From Paludibacteraceae bacterium (GTDB lineage Bacteria; Bacteroidota; Bacteroidia; Bacteroidales; Paludibacteraceae): a DNA stretch of 64,000 nucleotides. Of this stretch, positions 58,044 through 64,000 are shown one piece after another; position 1 is the stretch's first letter; each line of letters starts with the position of its first letter. The notes beneath the pieces were generated by a model. It did not search any database and had not been told where the DNA came from. It saw nothing but the letters and a program-made list of their open reading frames with translations. The stretch spans positions 1-64,000 of the forward strand of contig JAEDFN010000004.1 of the NCBI GenBank assembly GCA_016292775.1, in the 5' to 3' direction. The position numbers were made by a program, and so were the translations under genes.

Positions 58044-60133
58044 TGAAGAACTTAGATAGAATATACAACTATATTGCTGATAAATATTTTATGTTGGCAA
58101 TCATAGAAATAAGGAATATCATAAATAAATATCCGGAAAAGGTTTATCTATACGATTCCTTAAATGATATTGATATGGTATTTCGTCAAATGGTTCAATA
58201 TAAAATAAGTGGAGTTGTCGACCCTCAGCAAGATAGCATAGTTTATAAAATTTCCAACGATCTTTTTGATATCTTGGATGAGTTGCAGTTTCATTCTAAT
58301 ACCGTTGATTTTATCAATCAGAAGAACATTAAGGTTTTACATGTAATTAATCAATATAAATCTTTATATTTGTCGGAAAATATTAAAGAAGATCAGTTAT
58401 TGCTTTTACATGATATTTTCATACAAGTATTGTTTGAAGATAAACCTCAAAATATTATTCCATATATAAAACAGATTTTATTTGAAAACGATACCGATAT
58501 CATCCTCAAGCAAATGGTATGCTCTGCTGTAATGCTTCGATTATTTTTATCTTTTAATAAAAATCTTTTTTTATTAATAGTAGAGTCTGTAATAAAGGAG
58601 AGTAATTCGGCATTGAAAACCAGATTATATACTACTTTTATTTTTGTGTTGATACAATATTATTCACGAATAATAAAAGATAGGGAGTTAATAAATGGTG
58701 CTAATATGATTTTATTTGAAGAAAGTCACAGAAGTAGCATCATTGAAATTCTTAAAACAATATTAAAGAGCGTGGATACAAAGCGTATTTACGACAAAAT
58801 TCAAAATGGATTATTAAAAGAGGTGGCGAAATTTTCTTCAGAGATGAAGAATAGTACTGCAGTGTTAGACGATGATAATAATCTTAATCCTAAATGGATA
58901 GATATAGTAGAAAATAAAGATATTGCAGAAAAAGTAAGAGAATTTCAGGACTTACAATTGGAGGGTTCGGATGTATATTTCGTTACTTTCAGTACTATGA
59001 AATTCTTTTCTTTTTTCAACGAACTTCCGAATTGGTTTTTACCTTTTATTCCATCACACCCTTCGCTTACAAAAACCGACACTGATAAAAATACAATAGA
59101 TGTTTTTTCTAAAATGGAACAATTTTGTGATTCCGACAAATACTCCTTATTCTTGGGGTTATCACAATTTCCTAAAAATATGATTGATAGTATATTGTCA
59201 CAATCAGGGGGAGATTTGGATATGTTAAAAGAAGATCAAGTAGGGGAGGAGTGGAAAAATAAATTGTCGCTATCAAAAAATCCATCCATTGCACGTAGTT
59301 ATATTCAAGACCTTTATAGATTTTTTACTTGCTCTTCGTTTGGACACTATTTTCTGAATCCATTCGATAATTTTGTCACTTTCTTTTCTCAATTAAATGA
59401 TAATATATTATTTGATATTAATATCCAACGTGAGATAGCAGATAAATTTTTTGATATTGAGAAGTGGGATGTATGTAATAAAATTTATTTACGTCTTGAA
59501 AATCAAAATAATTGGGATTTATTTTTTTATCAACGTTTTGCCTTTTCGTATCAAAAATTGAAATGTTTTTCCGAAGCAATAGATATATATAAAAGAGCGG
59601 AATTGATAGATGAAAAAGATATTTGGAGTTTACGCCAACGTGCATTTTGCTCTATTCAAATAAATGATATTAATTCTGCTATTGATTGTTACACATCAAT
59701 TTTGGCAATTAATGAAAATAATGTCGCCGTACTTATAAAATTGGCAGGTTGTTATTCTATATTAAAAAGATACGAAGAGGAAAAGAATATCCTTTATAAA
59801 GTGGATTTTGTAACGGAAAATAACACCAATGTTAAAAAAAGCCTTGGATGGACATTATTACTCCTTGGGGAAAAGGAAAATGCATATAAGTATTATAAAG
59901 AGTTATATCAAAAAAATTTATTTGTAGAGGAAGACTATCAGCGTGCCGGTTTTGTATTTTTAGTGAATAACGATACCGATAAAGCCATAGAATTATGTAC
60001 AAAGTATTTGAAGTATCTCGGTAATAACAATACTTTTATCGATAGTATGAAAATGAGTTATGAGCAAATTAAACAATATATTACCCTTGAAGATTATATA
60101 CTTTTTGTAAATCAAATATTTATGAACATATAA
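58043..60133 (+). CDS. Cytoplasmic TPR-repeat protein
   Basis: A 696-residue helical protein with no signal peptide or membrane segment. The first 450 residues have no family I recognise; about 470-640 read as TPR units (FAFSYQKLKCFSEAIDIYKRA, RAFCSIQINDINSAIDCYTS, GWTLLLLGEKENAYKYYKEL). It is translationally coupled to the Crp-family gene, and RidA starts 12 bases downstream. It may be a partner of the regulator or an unrelated scaffold. Function unknown. Confidence 0.75.
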   Translation: MKNLDRIYNYIADKYFMLAIIEIRNIINKYPEKVYLYDSLNDIDMVFRQMVQYKISGVVDPQQDSIVYKISNDLFDILDELQFHSNTVDFINQKNIKVLHVINQYKSLYLSENIKEDQLLLLHDIFIQVLFEDKPQNIIPYIKQILFENDTDIILKQMVCSAVMLRLFLSFNKNLFLLIVESVIKESNSALKTRLYTTFIFVLIQYYSRIIKDRELINGANMILFEESHRSSIIEILKTILKSVDTKRIYDKIQNGLLKEVAKFSSEMKNSTAVLDDDNNLNPKWIDIVENKDIAEKVREFQDLQLEGSDVYFVTFSTMKFFSFFNELPNWFLPFIPSHPSLTKTDTDKNTIDVFSKMEQFCDSDKYSLFLGLSQFPKNMIDSILSQSGGDLDMLKEDQVGEEWKNKLSLSKNPSIARSYIQDLYRFFTCSSFGHYFLNPFDNFVTFFSQLNDNILFDINIQREIADKFFDIEKWDVCNKIYLRLENQNNWDLFFYQRFAFSYQKLKCFSEAIDIYKRAELIDEKDIWSLRQRAFCSIQINDINSAIDCYTSILAINENNVAVLIKLAGCYSILKRYEEEKNILYKVDFVTENNTNVKKSLGWTLLLLGEKENAYKYYKELYQKNLFVEEDYQRAGFVFLVNNDTDKAIELCTKYLKYLGNNNTFIDSMKMSYEQIKQYITLEDYILFVNQIFMNI

Positions 60134-60145
60134 AAAATAATAACA

Positions 60146-60523
60146 ATGAAAAAAGTAATTGCAACAAAAAATGCTCCTGCAGCAATTGGTCCTTATAGCC
60201 AAGCTACTCAAGTGAACGGAATGTTATTTATCTCAGGACAACTTCCTATAAATCCGGAAACAGGCAAATTTCCTGAAGGCGGTGTAGCAGAGCAAACACA
60301 TCAATCATTGAAAAATGTGAAAGCTATTTTAGAAGAGGCCGGATATACATTTAAAGATGTAGTAAAAACTACTGTTTTTCTATCTGATATGGCAGATTTT
60401 GCAGCTATGAATGAGGTTTATAAACAATATTATGATACCGAATGTCCTGCTCGTTCTGCCTTTGCAGTAAAAGCTTTACCTATGGGTGCTCTTGTTGAAA
60501 TCGAGACTATTGCAGGTAAATAA
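60146..60523 (+). CDS. ridA: RidA-family enamine/imine deaminase
   Basis: A 125-residue trimeric RidA protein (APAAIGPYSQATQVNGMLFI, CPARSAFAVKALPMGALVEIE). The conserved arginine in PARSAF and the glutamate at the C-terminus are present, so it should hydrolyse reactive 2-aminoacrylate-type intermediates. Confidence 0.94.
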   Translation: MKKVIATKNAPAAIGPYSQATQVNGMLFISGQLPINPETGKFPEGGVAEQTHQSLKNVKAILEEAGYTFKDVVKTTVFLSDMADFAAMNEVYKQYYDTECPARSAFAVKALPMGALVEIETIAGK

Positions 60524-60542
60524 TATTTCTTTTATAAAAAAT

Positions 60543-60580
60543 AAAAGCGTGGATTTGAAAATTTTCTTATCCACGCTTTT
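60543..60580. terminator. Bidirectional terminator between ridA and folB
   Basis: A 12-bp stem (AAAAGCGTGGAT / ATCCACGCTTTT, 14-base loop) followed by Ts on the plus strand and flanked by As on the left. It serves ridA and the convergent pepD-folB operon. Confidence 0.85.
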
Positions 60581-60583
60581 TTA

Positions 60584-60937
60584 TTAGTCATATAGGTGTA
60601 TACCTACTCTCTCTACTTGCCCGCCAAGCGGGGGATTGTATTTATACAAATATAAATCTACATGTTTTAATATGCTGTATTTCGTTTTTAGAGCTTTGAT
60701 AATTCGCGAAGCCACATGTTCTATTAATTTTGAATTTATATTCATCTCTTTTTTCACCAACTGATATATCTCTTCGTAATTAATAGTAGTGTTTAGGTCA
60801 TCAGTATTTCCGGCACTGCTTAAATCAGTAATCAGTTTAAGAGATACAGTATATTTACAACCAACTCTTTGCTCTTCAGGATAAAAGCCGTGAAAAGCAA
60901 AAAATTCCATATTGTCTATTAATATTTCCGATATCAT
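60584..60937 (-). CDS. folB: Dihydroneopterin aldolase
   Basis: A 117-residue folate-pathway enzyme that cleaves 7,8-dihydroneopterin to 6-hydroxymethyl-dihydropterin and glycolaldehyde. Marks are FFAFHGFYPEEQ at the N-terminus, INYEEIYQLV in the middle, IEHVASRI and the C-terminal YKYNPPLGG with the catalytic-type lysine. Its start overlaps the pepD stop by 4 bases. Confidence 0.93.
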   Translation of the reverse strand: MISEILIDNMEFFAFHGFYPEEQRVGCKYTVSLKLITDLSSAGNTDDLNTTINYEEIYQLVKKEMNINSKLIEHVASRIIKALKTKYSILKHVDLYLYKYNPPLGGQVERVGIHLYD

Positions 60938-62388
60938 TTCAAGTGTTCAAGAGTAGCCACGAGGAGTTTCCAGAATTTGCCTACGCTCTCAATATTGATC
61001 TTTTCATCAGGAGAGTGAGGGTGACGTATTGTAGGTCCGAAAGAAACCATGTCAAGTTTTGGCTCAATAGCACCTAAGATACCGCATTCCAAACCGGCGT
61101 GAATAACTTTCACTGCAGCTTCTTCGCCAAATTCCTGTTTGTAAACCTCTTTCATTGTATTTAAGATAGTAGAATCCAAGTTAGGATTCCATCCTGAATA
61201 GCTACCGGAAAATTCTACTTTAGCACCTGCAAGTGTAAATACACTCTCTACCATAGATGCAAGCTCCTCTTTTTTGCTGTCTACAGAACTTCTTAGCAAG
61301 CATTTTACTGAAATATCAGTAGCATCAGCTTCGATAATTGACAAGTTCATAGAAGTTTCTACAGTATCCGGTATGGCAGGAATCATTCTGAAAACACCAT
61401 TAGGACATCCTGTTATGGCATTAACAAGGTCGTCTTGAATCTCTTCAGGGATAATTAATTCAGGCATCTCCACCTCTTCGCAAAGAACCTCAATCTTATT
61501 CTCTGTTATAGAATACTCTTTATTAAAGAGGTCGCAATACTCTTCAACTAATTTTTTGATATTTTCAACCTCTTCAGAAGGAACGGAAATAACAGCATAA
61601 GCTTCACGGGGAATAGCGTTTCGCATATTTCCACCTTCAACTTTAGCTAATCTTGCTTCATAAAGAGAGATAACTTCTTTTAAGAAACGGAATAATAATT
61701 TGTTAGCATTTGCGCGACCGCAATTTATTTCAAGACCGGAGTGGCCACCTTTAAGGCCTTTAATTGTAACTTTCAGTGCTACATCATCGGCAATAGCGGC
61801 AACACCTTGATATTTCCAAGATATATTTGCATCAACACCACCTGCGCATCCTACATAAAGTTCTCCAAAATCTTCAGAGTCGAGATTAAGTAAAATATTA
61901 CCTTTTAAAGTGCCCGGCTCCATACCGAAAGCACCATACATGCCTGTTTCTTCATCAGCAGTAACAAAAAGTTCAAGCGGACCGTGTTGAATATCTTTAC
62001 TTTCAAGAATAGCCATACCAGCTGCAACACCAACGCCATTGTCGGCTCCTAAGGTAGTACCATTTGCACGAACCCATTCTCCGTCTATCATTGGTTCAAT
62101 AGGGTCTGTCTCAAAATTGTGTACTTTATCATTGTTTTTTTGAGGAACCATATCCATATGAGCTTGTAATACTACCGGAATTGCATTCTCTCTGCCCGGA
62201 GTAGCCGGTTTGCGAATAATGATATTTCCGGCTTTATCAACAATAGTTTCTAATCCATGCTCTTTTCCAAAATCAACTATCACTTTAGTAATTTTTTCCA
62301 AGTGATGTGATGGATGAGGTACACTACACAACTTATTAAAGTTTTTCCAAACCAATTGAGGTTGTAAATCACAAATTGTTTTTGCCAT
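60934..62388 (-). CDS. pepD: Aminoacyl-histidine dipeptidase (PepD, M20 family)
   Basis: A 484-residue zinc dipeptidase. Metal ligands lie in HMDMVPQ, LGADNGVG and DEETGMYGAF; the C-terminal IHAGLECGIL and GPTIRHPHSPDE complete the M20 pattern. It hydrolyses dipeptides such as carnosine-type Xaa-His. It is first in the pair with folB. The upstream gap 62389-62600 holds promoters for both directions and two interleaved inverted repeats. Confidence 0.95.
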   Translation of the reverse strand: MAKTICDLQPQLVWKNFNKLCSVPHPSHHLEKITKVIVDFGKEHGLETIVDKAGNIIIRKPATPGRENAIPVVLQAHMDMVPQKNNDKVHNFETDPIEPMIDGEWVRANGTTLGADNGVGVAAGMAILESKDIQHGPLELFVTADEETGMYGAFGMEPGTLKGNILLNLDSEDFGELYVGCAGGVDANISWKYQGVAAIADDVALKVTIKGLKGGHSGLEINCGRANANKLLFRFLKEVISLYEARLAKVEGGNMRNAIPREAYAVISVPSEEVENIKKLVEEYCDLFNKEYSITENKIEVLCEEVEMPELIIPEEIQDDLVNAITGCPNGVFRMIPAIPDTVETSMNLSIIEADATDISVKCLLRSSVDSKKEELASMVESVFTLAGAKVEFSGSYSGWNPNLDSTILNTMKEVYKQEFGEEAAVKVIHAGLECGILGAIEPKLDMVSFGPTIRHPHSPDEKINIESVGKFWKLLVATLEHLK

Positions 62389-62515
62389 AGTTGTTTTATT
62401 TTATTGGTATTAAATAATTATTCATCTTCATTCAGCTATCCATATACATATTACGTATGAATTATGTAATATGAATACGTACAATTGCTGTTATGCTACA
62501 ACAAACTTTTCTCTG

Positions 62516-62523
62516 CAAAGATA
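62516..62523 (-). promoter_or_regulatory. -7 box for pepD-folB
   Basis: The minus strand reads TATCTTTG; the leader to the ATG at 62388 is about 125 bases and contains the inverted repeats at 62447-62481. Confidence 0.45.
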
Positions 62524-62567
62524 AGAATAATTTTTGATAATATTGTCGATATACGGATAAAAAAGGT

Positions 62568-62575
62568 TACTTTTG
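62568..62575 (+). promoter_or_regulatory. -7 box for the radical SAM gene
   Basis: TACTTTTG matches TAnnTTTG, 25 bases before the ATG at 62601, with ATTG at 62542-62545 slightly further upstream than usual (22-base spacer). Confidence 0.5.
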
Positions 62576-62600
62576 CAAAAAATAAATCGCATAGAAAATA

Positions 62601-63515
62601 ATGGAATTATATAATAATTATAACCAACATCTTAGGGATATTTTTGGAGCCCGTATACAAAAAATTTCTATCAATGCGGGCTTTACTTGTCCTAATAGAG
62701 ACGGAACAAAAGGCGTTGGAGGTTGTACTTTTTGCAATAATGTATCTTTCAGTCCGGAATATTGTTTGCCGACAAAAGATGTAGTTACTCAAATGAAAGA
62801 GGGTATCGATTTTTTCAGTCGCTATCAAGGTCAAAAATATTTGGCTTATTTTCAGTCGTTTACAAATACTTATTCTTCTCTATCCACTTTAAAAAAATAT
62901 TATGAGAGTATATTTGAATTAGATAATGTAATAGGCATTGTAGTAGCTACGCGTCCTGATTGCGTTGATTCTTATTTGCTTGATTATTATCAAGATATAG
63001 CAAAGGAAAAATATGTAATGATAGAATATGGAATAGAGAGCACATCAGACGTAACACTACAAAGAATCAATAGAGGGCATACCTATTCCGATAGCATTCG
63101 GGCTGTGGAAGAGACTCATAAAAGGGGGATAAATGTGGGAGCTCATTTAATATTAGGTTTGCCAGGTGAAAGGGAAACCGATTTTATTTCTCATGCCAAG
63201 AAAATCAATGAATTGCCCTTGGATATGCTCAAGTTGCATCAACTTCAAATTGTAAAAGGTACGGTGCTGGAAAAACAATGGCAAAATGGAAGTGCCGATT
63301 TGATGACATTTACAATGAACGAATATATAGATTTGTGTATCAGATTTTTGGAGCAATTAAAACCTACTATTGGAATTGAAAGATTTATTAGCCAGAGTCC
63401 TAAAGATTTGTTAATTTATCCGGATTGGGGAGTGAAAAATTTTGAATTCATTGCAAAGTTACAAAAGAGAATGGTAGAGTTAAACGCTTTTCAATCACGC
63501 CTTTATGTTCATTAG
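62601..63515 (+). CDS. TIGR01212-family (YhcC-like) radical SAM protein
   Basis: A 304-residue radical SAM enzyme. The cluster-binding cysteines lie in FTCPNRDGTKGVGGCTFCNN, with C-x(11)-C-x2-C spacing typical of the family; further segments are QSFTNTY, ATRPDCVDSYLLDYY, IEYGIESTS and HLILGLPGE. The substrate is unknown. It is followed 60 bases later by udk with its own promoter. Confidence 0.92.
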   Translation: MELYNNYNQHLRDIFGARIQKISINAGFTCPNRDGTKGVGGCTFCNNVSFSPEYCLPTKDVVTQMKEGIDFFSRYQGQKYLAYFQSFTNTYSSLSTLKKYYESIFELDNVIGIVVATRPDCVDSYLLDYYQDIAKEKYVMIEYGIESTSDVTLQRINRGHTYSDSIRAVEETHKRGINVGAHLILGLPGERETDFISHAKKINELPLDMLKLHQLQIVKGTVLEKQWQNGSADLMTFTMNEYIDLCIRFLEQLKPTIGIERFISQSPKDLLIYPDWGVKNFEFIAKLQKRMVELNAFQSRLYVH

Positions 63516-63523
63516 TAATAACC

Positions 63524-63554
63524 TTGTATAATTAATTGATTTTTTATATCTTTG
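63524..63554 (+). promoter_or_regulatory. Predicted udk promoter
   Basis: TTG at 63524-63526, a 20-base spacer, and TATCTTTG at 63547-63554, 21 bases before the ATG. Confidence 0.65.
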
Positions 63555-63575
63555 TAAATTAAAAAATACACATCC

Positions 63576-64000
63576 ATGATAATAATAGGTATAGCAGGTG
63601 GTACGGGTTCCGGAAAAACCACTGTAGTAAGAAAAATAGTAGATAGTCTTCCTAAAGGGGAGGTAGTAGTTTTACCGCAAGACTCATATTATAAAGATAG
63701 CAGTCATGTTCCTGTAGAGGAGAGACAGAATATCAATTTCGACCATCCGAATGCTTTCGATTGGGAATTGCTTACATCGCAGATAGCTCAATTAAAACAA
63801 GGTAGGGCCATTGAGCAACCTACATACTCGTATCTTACTTGCACCAGACAACCCGAAACTATTCATATTGAGCCTAAAAACGTAATTATTGTAGAAGGAA
63901 TATTGGCACTTTGCGATCCTGATTTGAGAAGTCAAATGGACTTGAAAATTTTTGTGGATGCCGATTCCGATGAGCGTCTTATTCGTGTAATTTCACGAGA
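63576..64000 (+). CDS. udk: Uridine kinase (partial, 3' end outside window)
   Basis: 141 codons are visible; the gene runs off the right edge. The P-loop is AGGTGSGKTT near the N-terminus, followed by LPQDSYYKD, NFDHPNAFDW, YSYLTCTR and VIIVEGILAL, all typical of uridine/cytidine kinase, which phosphorylates uridine to UMP. The ATG at 63576 opens the frame 21 bases after the -7 box. Confidence 0.95.
   Translation, partial: MIIIGIAGGTGSGKTTVVRKIVDSLPKGEVVVLPQDSYYKDSSHVPVEERQNINFDHPNAFDWELLTSQIAQLKQGRAIEQPTYSYLTCTRQPETIHIEPKNVIIVEGILALCDPDLRSQMDLKIFVDADSDERLIRVISR

Overview
This window looks like a continuous stretch of chromosome from a low-GC member of the Bacteroidales (Bacteroidota). The evidence is the set of clade-typical families (FeoA-FeoB fusion, DUF4301, DUF4292, DUF4286, DUF2520, DUF349, Rho with a long disordered insertion, MalQ with N-terminal starch-binding domains, Bacteroides-type tryptophanase, atypical V/A-type ATPase). 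The promoters also fit the Bacteroidota pattern: TAnnTTTG as the -7 box, with TTTG or TTG about 19-20 bases upstream. Shine-Dalgarno sequences are generally not visible. Class II (B12-dependent) ribonucleotide reductase, tryptophanase and a V-type ATPase point to an anaerobic or gut-type lifestyle; this is inference, and I do not assign a family or species. I see no tRNA or rRNA genes, insertion sequences, prophage genes or CRISPR arrays.

Layout. 1-3.5 kb: the repeat-rich 3' end of a gene, then a leftward pair (hexapeptide acetyltransferase and a large flavin/iron-sulfur oxidoreductase). 3.9-13.5 kb: a rightward run nrdJ, malQ, a secreted unknown, DUF4301 and comEC. 13.5-17.3 kb: leftward panB, DUF349 and a membrane glycosyltransferase. 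17.5-22.2 kb: rightward rho and feoAB. 22.2-28.6 kb: a tightly packed leftward eight-gene operon (nitroreductase, DUF2520, KdsC-like phosphatase, UbiA prenyltransferase, Maf, and a three-gene FecBCD/BtuFCD-type importer). 28.8-34.4 kb: rightward trpS, two DMT exporters, a DHH phosphoesterase and lysS. 34.6-36.5 kb: leftward rpsA. 36.7-38.2 kb: rightward META-domain lipoprotein and rsmE. 38.2-44.4 kb: a leftward operon from dut through a TPR protein, DUF4292 lipoprotein, EnvC-like protein, trxB and DUF4286 to ruvC. 44.5-53.5 kb: leftward V/A-ATPase operon (E, DUF2764, A, B, D, I, K) followed by tryptophanase. 53.6-57.1 kb: an outer-membrane porin-like protein, then a PadR/PspC-DUF2807 pair. 57.3-60.5 kb: a Crp-like regulator, a cytoplasmic TPR protein and RidA. 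60.6-62.4 kb: leftward pepD and folB. 62.6-64 kb: a radical SAM protein and the start of uridine kinase.

How the parts fit together. Most genes are housekeeping: nucleotide supply (nrdJ, dut, udk), translation (trpS, lysS, rpsA, rsmE), transcription termination (rho), cofactors (panB, folB), envelope (EnvC-like, DUF4292, porin, glycosyltransferase), and iron or metal-chelate uptake (feoAB, FecBCD/BtuFCD-like). The ATPase K subunit keeps the residues that bind sodium in Enterococcus hirae NtpK, so a Na+-coupled enzyme is predicted. I found no clear new multi-gene defence or mobile system. The leads most worth checking are UGPase-like motifs in DUF4301, a Cys/His repeat tail on a META-domain lipoprotein, an Asn/Gln-rich insertion in Rho, a palindromic 11-bp tandem repeat between the ATPase K gene and tryptophanase, and a TTAACC(C)T motif shared by several leaders.
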